Assembly (NCBI GenBank): GCA_024689425.1
Contig: JAILDN010000048.1
Span: 1 to 61,852, forward strand
DNA: 61,852 nt
From: Methanobrevibacter sp.
GTDB lineage: Archaea; Methanobacteriota; Methanobacteria; Methanobacteriales; Methanobacteriaceae
Direction: 5' to 3'
Part shown: piece after piece, positions 35,639 through 45,609 of the stretch
Position numbering within the stretch: position 1 is the first letter of the stretch
Layout: each line of letters opens with the position of its first letter
Made by a program: the position numbers and the translations under genes
The notes under the pieces: model-generated
Seen by the model: only the letters and a program-made list of their open reading frames with translations
Told to the model about the DNA's origin: nothing
The model's database searches: none

Positions 35639-37603
35639 TTATTTATTTTTCTCAAAGCCTTTAAGTGCATATAATTTGTTTCTAAGTTCAGCTGCTCTTT
35701 CAAAGTCCAACCTTGAAGCAGCCTCTTTCATGTCACTTTCAATATCACGAATAAGCAATCTAAGCTCGTCTTTAGGTATTTTACTGATATCCGCACCAGT
35801 TGAAATTTTTTCTTCTGTTTCAGTTTTTTCTTTTAAGGTTCTTCTAGTGGTTTTTGGGGTTATTCCATATTCTTCATTATATTTCATTTGCAAGAAACGA
35901 CGTTTACGTGTAATTTCAGTTGCATTTTTAACAGAATCCGTCATTTCATCAACATACATTATAACCTGACCATTAACATTTCTTGCGGCACGCCCTATCG
36001 TTTGAACTAAAGAGGTTTCATTTCTTAAAAATCCTTCTTTATCCGCATCTAAAATAGCTACTAGAGATACTTCAGGCAAATCTAGACCCTCCCTTAAAAG
36101 GTTTACACCAACAAGCACATCAAAGGTCCCCCTTCTTAAATCATCAACAATGTCAATTCGCTCTAAAGTATCGATTTCTGAGTGCATATACCTTACTTTT
36201 ACACCGATTTTGGCATAATAATCTGTTAAATCTTCTGCCATTCTTTTTGTTAATGTGGTTACTAAAACACGTTCATCTTTTTTGGCTCGTTTTTTAACTT
36301 CACCAAGCAAATCTTCAACCTGGCCTTGAACTGGGCGTATAATAACTTCTGGATCAACTAAACCGGTTGGACGAATAATCTGCTCAACTACATTACGTGA
36401 TTTTGCAAGTTCATAAGGTCCCGGCGTTGCTGATACATAGACCACCTGATTTATAGATGATTCGAATTCATCAAATCTCAATGGACGGTTTTCTTTTGCT
36501 GATGGCAATCTGAAACCATATTCAACTAAAGTCTCCTTACGAGCCCTATCCCCATTATACATTCCACGTATTTGAGGAACGGTTACATGAGATTCATCGA
36601 TAATTGTTAAAAAGTCATCCGGGAAATATTTTAGTAATGAATAAGGTTTTTCTCCCCATTTACGACCTGATAAGTGCATAGAATAGTTTTCTACTCCAGG
36701 ACAATATCCCATCTCCTGAAGCATTTCTATATCAAAGCGAGTCCTTTGCTCTAATCTTTGAGCCTCCAGAAGTTTATTCATTGAATTTAATTCATTTAAT
36801 CTTTCATCAAGTTCATTTTTAATTTTAGAGATAGCTACATCCATTTTGTCCTGACCTACAACAAAGTGCTTTGCAGGGAAAATCATGTATCGAGGTAAGC
36901 TTTCAAGTTTCTTACCTGTTACTCTATCTATAATGCTTATTGCATCTATTTCATCACCAAAAAGTTCAATTCTTATTGGTGGCGTTCCATGGACAGGATT
37001 AACTTCAATGACATCTCCCCTAACTCTAAATTGTCCACGGTCAAATTCGATGTCATTGCGCTCATATTGCATAAAAACCAGTTTTTTTAGAATTTCAGAG
37101 CGGTCATAAATATCTCCAACTGCAATTCCAAAGGCGAATTCCCCATAATCTTCAGGAGAACCGATACCATAAATACAACTTACACTACTTACGACAATCA
37201 CATCATCCCTTGACAATAAAGATTGGGTTGCAGAGTGTCGCATCATATCAATATCATCATTAATAGATGCTTCTTTATCAATGAATGTGTCTGTTCTTGG
37301 CACATATGCTTCTGGTTGGTAATAATCATAATAACTGACAAAATATTCCACTGCATTATCAGGAAAAAACTCTTTAAATTCCTCATATAATTGTGCAGCC
37401 AGGGTTTTGTTATGTGAAATTACAAGGGTTGGTTTCTGGACCTTTTCAATGACATTTGCCATTGTGAATGTCTTTCCAGAACCTGTTACCCCCAGCAAGG
37501 TTTGTTCACGAACATTATTATTAATACCCTCAACTAGAGCATTAATAGCTTTTGGTTGGTCACCAAGTGGTTTATAAGGTGATTTTAGCTTAAATTCTTT
37601 CAT
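35639..37603 (-). CDS. uvrB: Excinuclease ABC subunit B
   Basis: Helicase-like subunit that verifies damage and recruits UvrC. The 654-residue protein has Walker [11 protein letters not shown], the beta-hairpin [19 protein letters not shown] (DEAD-type) and motif [11 protein letters not shown]; a UVR motif (about residues 615-650, [16 protein letters not shown]) ends the protein. It overlaps the 99-residue gene at 37600 by 4 bases and is followed by uvrA, so a short uvrBA operon is evident. Confidence 0.96.
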   Translation of the reverse strand: MKEFKLKSPYKPLGDQPKAINALVEGINNNVREQTLLGVTGSGKTFTMANVIEKVQKPTLVISHNKTLAAQLYEEFKEFFPDNAVEYFVSYYDYYQPEAYVPRTDTFIDKEASINDDIDMMRHSATQSLLSRDDVIVVSSVSCIYGIGSPEDYGEFAFGIAVGDIYDRSEILKKLVFMQYERNDIEFDRGQFRVRGDVIEVNPVHGTPPIRIELFGDEIDAISIIDRVTGKKLESLPRYMIFPAKHFVVGQDKMDVAISKIKNELDERLNELNSMNKLLEAQRLEQRTRFDIEMLQEMGYCPGVENYSMHLSGRKWGEKPYSLLKYFPDDFLTIIDESHVTVPQIRGMYNGDRARKETLVEYGFRLPSAKENRPLRFDEFESSINQVVYVSATPGPYELAKSRNVVEQIIRPTGLVDPEVIIRPVQGQVEDLLGEVKKRAKKDERVLVTTLTKRMAEDLTDYYAKIGVKVRYMHSEIDTLERIDIVDDLRRGTFDVLVGVNLLREGLDLPEVSLVAILDADKEGFLRNETSLVQTIGRAARNVNGQVIMYVDEMTDSVKNATEITRKRRFLQMKYNEEYGITPKTTRRTLKEKTETEEKISTGADISKIPKDELRLLIRDIESDMKEAASRLDFERAAELRNKLYALKGFEKNK

Positions 37604-37899
37604 GAGTCATCGACAACAATATTAAAACTAATATGGGTGTATTTAGGAGAGCAACATGGCACTACCCTTTCATCCCTTAAAGTCAATTTACCATATTTTT
37701 TTAATTTGGATTCAACATCCTTCTTAACATTATTGACCAACCTTTCATCAAATACTCTTAAAGATCCAAGAAAAGTTACTTTACCTTTGACATTCATTAC
37801 AGAAATGCCATCAACCCTATACGGTTCATTGTAAGTTTCAAGAATCTTATTTGACTCATCAACCAATTCTGATTTAATCTGTTCTTTATCAATAGGCAT
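37600..37899 (-). CDS. Small uncharacterised protein coupled to uvrB
   Basis: A 99-residue protein without membrane segments, beginning [20 protein letters not shown] and containing [16 protein letters not shown] and a CCSPKYTH motif near the C-terminus. I do not recognise the family. It overlaps uvrB by 4 bases (ATGA) and lies just after prs, so it is co-transcribed with uvrBA. A role in repair or nucleotide supply is suggested only by position. Confidence 0.6.
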   Translation of the reverse strand: MPIDKEQIKSELVDESNKILETYNEPYRVDGISVMNVKGKVTFLGSLRVFDERLVNNVKKDVESKLKKYGKLTLRDERVVPCCSPKYTHISFNIVVDDS

Positions 37900-37900
37900 T

Positions 37901-38815
37901 TTATTTCCTCAATACATCGGCAATACTTTGAGCCAGTGAAACACGGGAAGTATCAGATGATAAACTGTTAGTTCCAATAATCTTATCGGCACCTGCCTCA
38001 TAAATTCTTGTTGCACCGTTATTGGTTAATATAGGGTGAACACAACAAACGTCAACTGTTTTGGCTCCATATTGCTTTAAAATATTAATCGCATTAACGA
38101 TTGTTCCACCGGTAGCTATAATATCATCAATAATGAATGCATTCTTGCCTTTAACGGCATCTACATTAACAGTGCTTTCGTCTCCACCTTCACATCTTAC
38201 ATCAACAATTCTAGTTTCGACCTTATCCGGCCCTAAACGAACTTTTGATAAATAAGTGCAATCACATCCAATTATTTCAGCCATTTCACGTGCAAATCCA
38301 TAAGCGCCTTTATCCGGAGCGATTATGATTGGGTCATTCTTTTCTTTTTTAATATATTTCTTATTAATATAACCCGCAATAGCAGGCATTGCTGAAACAT
38401 TTTGAGCATCAATTGAAAAGAAGTTTAAGACACATTCTTCATGAATATTAAAAGTAATGAACTCATCTGCACCAGCAGATACGATTAAATTAGCTATAAT
38501 TTTAGCTGAAATAGTTTCTCCAGGATTGAAACGTTTTTCTTGTCTTGCATATCCCATATATGGAACTACCGCACGTACTTTTTTAGCACCCAAATCCTTA
38601 AGATTGGCTATAATAAACAACAATTCCATTAGGTTTTCATCTTGAGGATAACCTGTGGACTGAATAACAGTAACTTCCTCCGGAATTGCACCATCAATTC
38701 TTAAATACCTTTCACCATCTGGAAACTTTCTAGTTTCGACATAACGTATTTCTTCACCAAGTTCGCGAGCAACATGAGCCGCTAAATCTTGAGAAGCTGA
38801 ACCACCTATAATCAC
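37901..38815 (-). CDS. prs: Ribose-phosphate pyrophosphokinase
   Basis: Makes PRPP from ribose-5-phosphate and ATP. The 304-residue protein starts at GTG (38815) with AGGTGAT upstream, and begins MIIGGSASQDLAAHV. Motifs: DGERYLRI, VVPYMGYARQEKRFNPGE (the ATP-binding flexible loop), IAPDKGAYGFA and the PRPP signature IIDDIIATGGTI. The N-terminus is shorter than in bacterial enzymes, as is common in archaea. It heads the prs-37600-uvrB-uvrA transcription unit. Confidence 0.94.
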   Translation of the reverse strand: MIIGGSASQDLAAHVARELGEEIRYVETRKFPDGERYLRIDGAIPEEVTVIQSTGYPQDENLMELLFIIANLKDLGAKKVRAVVPYMGYARQEKRFNPGETISAKIIANLIVSAGADEFITFNIHEECVLNFFSIDAQNVSAMPAIAGYINKKYIKKEKNDPIIIAPDKGAYGFAREMAEIIGCDCTYLSKVRLGPDKVETRIVDVRCEGGDESTVNVDAVKGKNAFIIDDIIATGGTIVNAINILKQYGAKTVDVCCVHPILTNNGATRIYEAGADKIIGTNSLSSDTSRVSLAQSIADVLRK

Positions 38816-38905
38816 AATATCACCTAATTATTATTCATGGTAATCTATGTTTTTGATAATTAAAAAAGTTAATTATTAATACTATAATTGACTATAAAAT
38901 TCATC

Positions 38906-39424
38906 ATGAAAAAAATAACTGTTATCCTATTAATAATTGTATTAATAATAGTAGGATTTTTACTTTCCACAATTGCTAGTCCAATATTAGTAATTGCTGA
39001 AGATGCAGAGGAAGGAACCCCTGGAGTTGATATGGCTGCTTCATTTAGTTTGATGGGCGGTTTTAACTGGGTTTATCCTGGAAGTTCCATGAATGCAAAG
39101 GGAGAAACTCTTCACAATATCCACTTGATTGATCCGGAACATCCATATCATGCTGCACAAGAAATTATTCAACATTCATACGGTTATACGCCACATTTAA
39201 TCATTAGCGTTAACAATGAGGCTGCGCAAGCCATTTTTGGTGATAATATTATTAATAATACACGTGCAAATGATGGATATAACGGATATGCCGGAAGTTC
39301 AAATGCTCGAGGATCAATGTCTAGAGGTGACGCATTAGGAACTGCAATGGCTAATTCCAATATAAATGTATTCCAAATTCCTATTCAAGCACTTTTGGGA
39401 AATATTGCATTCCACTTTGTATAA
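38906..39424 (+). CDS. Small secreted or membrane-anchored protein
   Basis: A 172-residue protein with an N-terminal hydrophobic segment (residues 5-28, KKITVILLIIVLIIVGFLL) that may be a signal anchor. The rest is soluble-looking: HPYHAAQEIIQH, GYTPHLIISVNNEAAQAIFG, and a Ser/Gly/Asn-rich region with NGYAGSSNARGSMSRGDALG. ATG 38906 is used; TTG 38888 upstream is in frame. No domain is recognised. The His-rich middle (HPEHPYHA-type) is noted. Transcribed alone and convergent with the zinc-ribbon gene. Confidence 0.55.
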   Translation: MKKITVILLIIVLIIVGFLLSTIASPILVIAEDAEEGTPGVDMAASFSLMGGFNWVYPGSSMNAKGETLHNIHLIDPEHPYHAAQEIIQHSYGYTPHLIISVNNEAAQAIFGDNIINNTRANDGYNGYAGSSNARGSMSRGDALGTAMANSNINVFQIPIQALLGNIAFHFV

Positions 39425-39441
39425 TTTCCCTTTTCTTTTTT

Positions 39442-39807
39442 TCATTTAAACATCACATATAATGACAGTGCAACACCAACAATAGAAATTATCAATTGAA
39501 TAAATCCATGTTTTCTAAGCTCTTTGATTGGTGATTGGACAAGATAAAATGGTAAAAAAAAGCCAAAGAAAGTAAAAATACCAAAATAAGAATTTTTTGA
39601 AACAATATTGACTATAAAACCTCCCCATGAAAGTAAAATAGTAACAAGATAAGAAACAAGCAGTATTTTCTTATTTAATCTTGGTTGTGCGCTAAAAACA
39701 AGTATATTATTTGGCTGAACACCTTCAATTAACGGAGTGCCACATTTAGCGCAAAAGTCATAATCATCTTGATTTTCATAATTACAATTTGGACAGATTC
39801 TTGTCAT
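39442..39807 (-). CDS. Zinc-ribbon membrane protein
   Basis: A 121-residue protein with an N-terminal zinc ribbon (MTRICPNCNYENQDDYDFC, then AKCG; two CxxC pairs) followed by three hydrophobic helices (about residues 45-66, 71-88 and 100-118). Such ribbon-plus-membrane proteins are common in methanogens and of unknown role. ATG 39807 is chosen; the extra 16 codons upstream hold no ribbon residues. Confidence 0.65.
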   Translation of the reverse strand: MTRICPNCNYENQDDYDFCAKCGTPLIEGVQPNNILVFSAQPRLNKKILLVSYLVTILLSWGGFIVNIVSKNSYFGIFTFFGFFLPFYLVQSPIKELRKHGFIQLIISIVGVALSLYVMFK

Positions 39808-40024
39808 TACTAAATAATTACTCATGAAAGTATATAAAGTTATTTTTTGCATCAAATGACATCAAAACAAGAGAAAATTACTTTTAATAATTATTAATTG
39901 TTAATTTTTAAAATAAATAAAAAATTGTGTGAGATATAAATATTATAATTATTTAAAAGTAAAATTTAAATAAATTAACGAATACTATTTAATTATATAC
40001 TTTAGATAATTAATAAATATTAGA

Positions 40025-40186
40025 ATGGAAAAAATGGCCACACCAATCGCTCCAACACCAGTATTTGAAGGCAAAGCAGCAAAAAAATTAGAAGAATATA
40101 TGAACCGTCCAATGACTGAAGAAGAAATAAAAGTCCAAGAGAGAATAAGAAAAACAAGAGATGTGCCTATGTTTAATCTCGATTAA
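40025..40186 (+). CDS. Small protein, possible antitoxin-type
   Basis: A 53-residue plus-strand frame starting MEKMATPIAPTPVFEGKAAK and ending TRDVPMFNLD; it is charged and helical after the Pro-rich start. The APTPVFEGKAA stretch resembles short bacterial and archaeal proteins that sit beside GNAT-type toxins, but this recall is uncertain. A GNAT fragment lies 31 bases downstream on the other strand. ATG at 40034 is an alternative start. Confidence 0.5.
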   Translation: MEKMATPIAPTPVFEGKAAKKLEEYMNRPMTEEEIKVQERIRKTRDVPMFNLD

Positions 40187-40217
40187 ATAAAGATTGATTA
40201 ACTTCTAACTTTATTTA

Positions 40218-40427
40218 CTATAACCTGTCGATTTGTTTAAACATCAAAATTGTTTTTTTAGAATTTTTTTCCGCAATTCTTTTAGCTTTTTTTGGATTAT
40301 TTATATTTATATAATCAAAAGAAGATTTCAAGTAAAATCCTCTGCTATGACAATATGCATCAACTGTGATGAATTTCACTCCAATATTATTGGCAATCTT
40401 TTTAATCTGTTTACACGCATTATCCAT
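40218..40427 (-). pseudogene. GNAT acetyltransferase remnant (C-terminal part)
   Basis: A 69-residue frame with ANNIGVKFITVDAYCHSRGF, the C-terminal acetyl-CoA-fold end of GNAT proteins in which a VDA..sA..FY motif is typical. The N-terminal half with the acetyl-CoA site is absent, and stops precede the frame upstream (near 40440). It is therefore probably a decayed acetyltransferase, perhaps the toxin half of a former toxin-antitoxin pair. Confidence 0.55.
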
Positions 40428-40578
40428 AATTATTTGCTTTTAAAAAATAAAATAATGACATATTAACATTATTTTTATGATATAATACAATATTAGTCAA
40501 TTAATATAATTTAACATTCTTAAATCAATTTAATAGAAAACAGCAAATATATATGAATCTTAAACACAACATATTACC

Positions 40579-41493
40579 ATGAGAGTTAAAGATGCTATAA
40601 CCGGACTAATTATTGGTGATGCATTAGGCGTTCCTGTTGAATTTAATTCAAGAGAATCTTTAATTAGAAATCCAGTTACAGAAATGAACGGTTATGGAAC
40701 ATATAACATGCCTCCAGGAACATGGTCAGATGACTCTTCAATGGCAATAGCTACAATGGCCAGCATAGTTAACAAACAAGCTATTGACTATGGGGATATC
40801 ATGAATGAGTTTTTAGAATGGATTGAACATGGAAAATATACGCAATATCAGGATACTTTTGATTATGGCAACACGACTTCTCAGGCCCTTTTTAATTATA
40901 AACTTGGGACAGAAGCAATCTTATGTGGAGGAATTGGAGAAAGAGACAACGGTAACGGTTCTTTAATGAGAATTTTACCGCTGGCATTTATTCCAGACAT
41001 CGATTATGAAATCATTGAAAACATATCAGGCCTTACCCACAGACATATGAGGTCCAAAATCGCATGCGTTTTTTATGTTGAAATAGCTAAATCCATGCTT
41101 GAAAATGATTTAACAATAAATGAACATATTAACCTAGCATGTGATAAAATTAAAAAATATTATGAAGGAAATGAGGAATTAACTCACTTTAACAGAATTT
41201 TCAATGATGATTTAGACGATGTGGATACAATTAAAAGCAGTGGATATGTAATCAGCACGTTCGAAAGTGTTATATATTGTCTTAAAACAACAGATAATTT
41301 TAAAGATGCAGTCCTTAAGGCGGTTAATTTAGGTGGAGATACAGATACCGTTGGAGCCATTTGTGGTGGATTAGCGGGAATATTTTATGGATTTGAATCA
41401 ATTCCTATAGATTGGATTAATACAATACCTAAAATTAATCAGGTCTTTGAATTATGTGAAAAGTTCGAGGCGTATTGTGATGGATGTTTATGA
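40579..41493 (+). CDS. ADP-ribosylglycohydrolase family protein
   Basis: A 304-residue DraG-type hydrolase that removes ADP-ribose from proteins or nucleic acids. Motifs: GLIIGDALGVPVEF, TWSDDSSMA (metal-binding Asp pair), GNGSLMRI and GGDTDTVGAICGG (second metal site). No ADP-ribosyltransferase such as DraT or DarT lies nearby, and no nitrogenase genes, so its substrate is unknown. It overlaps the next gene by 14 bases, which points to a shared function. Confidence 0.9.
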   Translation: MRVKDAITGLIIGDALGVPVEFNSRESLIRNPVTEMNGYGTYNMPPGTWSDDSSMAIATMASIVNKQAIDYGDIMNEFLEWIEHGKYTQYQDTFDYGNTTSQALFNYKLGTEAILCGGIGERDNGNGSLMRILPLAFIPDIDYEIIENISGLTHRHMRSKIACVFYVEIAKSMLENDLTINEHINLACDKIKKYYEGNEELTHFNRIFNDDLDDVDTIKSSGYVISTFESVIYCLKTTDNFKDAVLKAVNLGGDTDTVGAICGGLAGIFYGFESIPIDWINTIPKINQVFELCEKFEAYCDGCL

Positions 41494-41962
41494 AACTATT
41501 AAAAATATTAGGTCTAGCTGCGATAATTATGCAGACCCGGATTTGGTCTCTACGATTATATATGATAATTACTTAATTGGAAAAAATAACCTCTTAAAGA
41601 TTGAGGGTTATGGTATTTTAGAAAATGAAAATTATGAAGATAGATTCATGAAAATCCTAAAAGAAGAAAATATCTTCATAACATTTGGAATGCTTAACTT
41701 CATACCAATGCTAAATGAATGTGACATTTATTCTTTTGAAGATGAAACATTTAAAATAACACAAGAAGACTTCAACGAAAACGCTCAGGAAAAAGAAGTA
41801 TTTTTCGGAATATTGGTTGAAAAGGATTCTTCAAATTACAAAATAGGATTAATTGACTTGTGTAGCTGTAAAGTCGGTTCTTGCTTTAGACCTATTAAAA
41901 ATAGTGAAAGCGAATTTTATAAAAAAATAGATGAGATAATAAATAAAAGAATTATCTCTTAA
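41480..41962 (+). CDS. Uncharacterised protein coupled to DraG homologue
   Basis: A 160-residue soluble acidic protein starting MDVYETIKNIRSSCDNYADP. It has KEVFFGILVEKDSS and IGLIDLCSCKVGSCF near the C-terminus with three Cys. No domain is recognised. ATG 41480 has GAGGCG upstream and lies inside the 3' end of the DraG gene; a TTG 11 codons earlier is less likely. It overlaps the stop region of the convergent MurT-like gene by 11 bases. Translational coupling to the hydrolase suggests a partner or substrate. Confidence 0.55.
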   Translation: MDVYETIKNIRSSCDNYADPDLVSTIIYDNYLIGKNNLLKIEGYGILENENYEDRFMKILKEENIFITFGMLNFIPMLNECDIYSFEDETFKITQEDFNENAQEKEVFFGILVEKDSSNYKIGLIDLCSCKVGSCFRPIKNSESEFYKKIDEIINKRIIS

Positions 41963-43376
41963 TTAATTTTTGTTTGATATTTTCCCACATTGCCTGTTCT
42001 TCACCGCAACCGGTCATGATAACATAATCATATTTTGATTCAATGGCCAGTTCATATAGCTTATTGATTCTTTTTGTCATCTCATCATAACTTAATGGGT
42101 AAAATTCGGCATCGGGATATTCTTTTTTAATTATATTATAATATTCTTCAGCCTTTTCAATGGATTTTCTACCTGGAACCACTATGACATGAGCGGGCTT
42201 TAAAGCTTTTATTACCTCAAAGTGATCTTCAAAGATTTCTTCTTCGTTTTCTTCGGGAGTTGTGTAGATAAACTCAAGAGGCCCTTCAATAAACTGATTC
42301 ATGAATAAAGCATTGATTTTAGCTGCATCACCGTTATCTCCCTGTCCAAGACCTATTAATTTATTTTCATAGTTTACTACTTCAAATCTTCCAGGAGGAA
42401 TAAATGACATGTCTAAATTATTAAATACTTCTTTGATTGTGCTTTCGATATTTTCGGTTTTTGGAGTGAATGTTGCATAAGCAGTGATTGAAGCCAAGGT
42501 ATTGTAAATATTATGGAAACCGAAGGGCGGAACTTTTAAATCGACATTAAATGAGACATTTTTATTAGTTGGATAATTATATAAATCTCCCTCAATGGTT
42601 AACATCCATTTTTCATTTGTAAATTCGACATTTGTTAGTTTCACGTTGGCTTCGGGACGTTTAAATCCGCATTCACATGAATAAACACCCCTATGGTTTA
42701 AAAAGCGTTTTTCATACTTTAATTCTTTTCCACATGCAGGACATTCAATGGCCTCAGCATCAAAGAAATCCTTAATGTCATCGACTTCCAAACCATAATA
42801 ATTAATTGTAACATCATTACGTTTCTTATATCCCAAATATGCGGTTCTAGGGTCATCAGTATTAGTTACAATAACTCCTCTTTGCATACCCTGAGATAAT
42901 AATTCTTTAGCTTTATAATAATCTTTAAAAGGATTTTTTTCACCTGCCACTTGAGCGTGCTCCGGTGAAATTGTAGTGTAAACAACCCCTACAGGGTCAA
43001 CAACCCTTTGAACTGTATCTGGAATTCCATATTTAATATTTCTGATTCCATATTCAAATACCCCAACATCTCCCTTTTGTTGAATTAAAGCAGAAGCTAT
43101 TGCATTAATCGTGTTGCTTTCATAGCTACTTCTTATTGGAATGTCATTGGATAATAATTTAATCAAGAGTGTTGTAGTTGTTGTTTTACCGTTAGTTCCA
43201 GTAAGTATTACTGAACCTATTTTTAAATCTTTAGATAATTCTGAAATTGCATCAATACCTGCAACTTTTGAAAATACTATTCCTGCAAAACTTTTCCCAC
43301 TTCCTGAACCTAACTTTGAAAGCGGACCACCTACTTTAGCTAGAAATTTTGCCATACTTATTTTAACATTACTCAT
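41952..43376 (-). CDS. MurT-like Mur ligase family protein
   Basis: A 474-residue ATP-dependent ligase of the MurT/DUF1727 type. P-loop TGTNGKTTTTTLL, the Mur-ligase central domain (ISPEHAQVAGEKNPF), a C4-type zinc insertion (CPACGKE and CECG-type) and the C-terminal domain with IPPGRFEV and GLGQGDNGDAA. Bacterial MurT works with GatD to amidate lipid II; Methanobacteria have pseudomurein, so a role in pseudomurein peptide or another amide ligation is an inference. No GatD partner is adjacent. ATG 43376 is chosen over GTG 43385. Confidence 0.85.
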   Translation of the reverse strand: MSNVKISMAKFLAKVGGPLSKLGSGSGKSFAGIVFSKVAGIDAISELSKDLKIGSVILTGTNGKTTTTTLLIKLLSNDIPIRSSYESNTINAIASALIQQKGDVGVFEYGIRNIKYGIPDTVQRVVDPVGVVYTTISPEHAQVAGEKNPFKDYYKAKELLSQGMQRGVIVTNTDDPRTAYLGYKKRNDVTINYYGLEVDDIKDFFDAEAIECPACGKELKYEKRFLNHRGVYSCECGFKRPEANVKLTNVEFTNEKWMLTIEGDLYNYPTNKNVSFNVDLKVPPFGFHNIYNTLASITAYATFTPKTENIESTIKEVFNNLDMSFIPPGRFEVVNYENKLIGLGQGDNGDAAKINALFMNQFIEGPLEFIYTTPEENEEEIFEDHFEVIKALKPAHVIVVPGRKSIEKAEEYYNIIKKEYPDAEFYPLSYDEMTKRINKLYELAIESKYDYVIMTGCGEEQAMWENIKQKLIKR

Positions 43377-43440
43377 AGTTAACACTTTAAAAAAAACAAT
43401 ATATATAAATTTTGATTAAAAAAAGAAGAAATAATTCCAA

Positions 43441-45420
43441 CTAGTGGGTAGTTGGATTATTAATAGTAGTTTTTGGAACTTTTTCAGCTACTTTAGAACC
43501 GATATCTTTCATTTTTTCAATGAGCATATCCTTTTTAGAACCACTGATTAAAATATTTTCTAAAACATCACTTAAAGTTTCGGTTGGAATGATTTCAATC
43601 ATTTCTTCGTATTTTTTCTCAATCATAACATCTTTCAAGTTAGATTTAGGAATCAATACTTTTTTCATTCCTGCTTCAGCTGCTGCTTCAATTTTGGCAG
43701 TTGCTCCACCAATAGGCATTACATCTCCACGCACATTAAGTGAACCAGTTAATGCTACAGTTTGATCAATTGGAATATCTTCGACAGCGGAAATAACTGC
43801 TGTAGCAATACTTACACTTGCAGAGTCGCCTTCAACACCATCATATGTTTGGATGAATTGAACGTGAATGTCATAATCTGAAATGTCCTTGTTTGTGTAT
43901 TTTTTGATCAATGCACTTACATTCTGTACAGATTCTTGAGCGATTTCACCTAATTTACCTGTAGCGATGATTTTACCACCGTTTTTAGATTGAGTAGGGG
44001 CGGCTTCAGCCGCAATCGGTGAAACAATTCCACTTCTATCTCCGATTACTGCAAGACCATTTACAAGACCAACTCTTCCTCCTTCAGAAGATACCATACT
44101 GTAATCTTTTCTTTGGATAATTGACCTATCAGCAATTTGCTGCTCTAATGTTCTTGCGAATTTTTTAGCTTCAATTACATCTTCGGCAGTTACTATGTTT
44201 TCGCCTTTTTCAATAGCTACATCACCAGCAGATCTGACCAAACCGCCTAAATCCCTTAACTTTAAAGTCAAAGCGTTTTGTTTACCGGATCTTCTTTTTG
44301 CTTCCATGATAATTTCATCTAATGCATCGGTAGCGAAATGAGGAATCCTTCCATCATTCTTAACTTCCTGAGCTACAAATTGGACTAACTTTTCTCTGTT
44401 TTCAGTAGTGTCGTCCATATAATCTTTCATGAATACTTCGTAACCGTAACCCCTAATACGTGACCTCATTGCAATGTGCATTCCTTCTAAAACTTGAAGG
44501 TTTCCTGATGCTACAAGTACAAAGTCACATGGTACAGCTTGTGATCTTACCATTGCACCACTTGAATTTTCACTTTGTCCTGTAATTGAATATTGTTTTT
44601 CTTGCATTGCAGATAAGAGCTCTTGTTGGGTTTTCATTGTCATTGTACCTATTTCGTCAATGTATAGTACACCACGATTGGCCTTATGAATCATACCTGC
44701 TTCTACACGTTCATGTGCAGGAGTTCCCAATCCTCCAGATTGGTATGGGTCGTGACGTACGTCTCCAAGTAATGCACCCGCATGTGCACCTGTTGCATCC
44801 ATAAATGGAGCAAATCTCCTTTCTTCATTATTCACTAATAATTTTGGAGCCATTGTATTATTTTTAGGCTTGATTTGAATTGAAATAAGTAAGATTAATG
44901 CTGCTGCAATAATGGATTCAAGTATTCTTCCATAGAAAAATCCAATTATTAATACACCACCAATAGCGAAAGTAGTAATTAAAGTTTTACGCTCTTCATG
45001 ACCGCGAGCTGAACCTTTTGTTGCTTTAACTATTTTTTTACCTTCCCCGGCAGGCACTGTTCTTATTAATGGATGGTTATTATCTTCCATATTAGGATAA
45101 ATTAATACATCTTGTAAAGTTTCATGGGGTAAAATTTGAGCCATTCCTTTAGCGAGCATGGATTTTCCAACACCTGGATCACCAATTAACAAAACATTTC
45201 TTCTTTGTTTTGCTGCTTTTTTAATTGTTTCAATAGACTCTTCATGACCAATGACCTGATCAATTAATAATGGAGGAACATCTATGTCTTCTGAACTTTT
45301 AATATTATTATAATCCAACATAGGTTCTGTTTTTTCCTCACTTACTTTTTCAGTAATTTCAGGTTCTAAAACAACCTCTTTAGAAGAATCATCGATTGGT
45401 TCTTGTTCATCAAATTTCAT
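43441..45420 (-). CDS. lonB: ATP-dependent protease LonB, archaeal type
   Basis: A membrane-anchored AAA+ protease that degrades unfolded and some regulated proteins. The 659-residue protein has Walker [14 protein letters not shown], two membrane helices inside the AAA domain (near residues 135-175), Walker B DEIGTM, and the Lon protease domain with catalytic Ser in [10 protein letters not shown] and Lys in [23 protein letters not shown] is nine bases upstream of ATG. Transcribed divergently from cbiP. Confidence 0.95.
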   Translation of the reverse strand: MKFDEQEPIDDSSKEVVLEPEITEKVSEEKTEPMLDYNNIKSSEDIDVPPLLIDQVIGHEESIETIKKAAKQRRNVLLIGDPGVGKSMLAKGMAQILPHETLQDVLIYPNMEDNNHPLIRTVPAGEGKKIVKATKGSARGHEERKTLITTFAIGGVLIIGFFYGRILESIIAAALILLISIQIKPKNNTMAPKLLVNNEERRFAPFMDATGAHAGALLGDVRHDPYQSGGLGTPAHERVEAGMIHKANRGVLYIDEIGTMTMKTQQELLSAMQEKQYSITGQSENSSGAMVRSQAVPCDFVLVASGNLQVLEGMHIAMRSRIRGYGYEVFMKDYMDDTTENREKLVQFVAQEVKNDGRIPHFATDALDEIIMEAKRRSGKQNALTLKLRDLGGLVRSAGDVAIEKGENIVTAEDVIEAKKFARTLEQQIADRSIIQRKDYSMVSSEGGRVGLVNGLAVIGDRSGIVSPIAAEAAPTQSKNGGKIIATGKLGEIAQESVQNVSALIKKYTNKDISDYDIHVQFIQTYDGVEGDSASVSIATAVISAVEDIPIDQTVALTGSLNVRGDVMPIGGATAKIEAAAEAGMKKVLIPKSNLKDVMIEKKYEEMIEIIPTETLSDVLENILISGSKKDMLIEKMKDIGSKVAEKVPKTTINNPTTH

Positions 45421-45609
45421 TAATAAACCTCACTATTCATATAAAAATTCAACATTTAAAATTCTATTCTTTATTCTATTTTAATATATAGAATTCATCA
45501 TATATAAAAAGTTTTCTAATTTAGTAAACAAAAGTAAGTAAAATAATTTTAATAAAATTATATAAATATTCAGATAGAAAATATAACTTAAAAAAACTAA
45601 AGTGATTTT

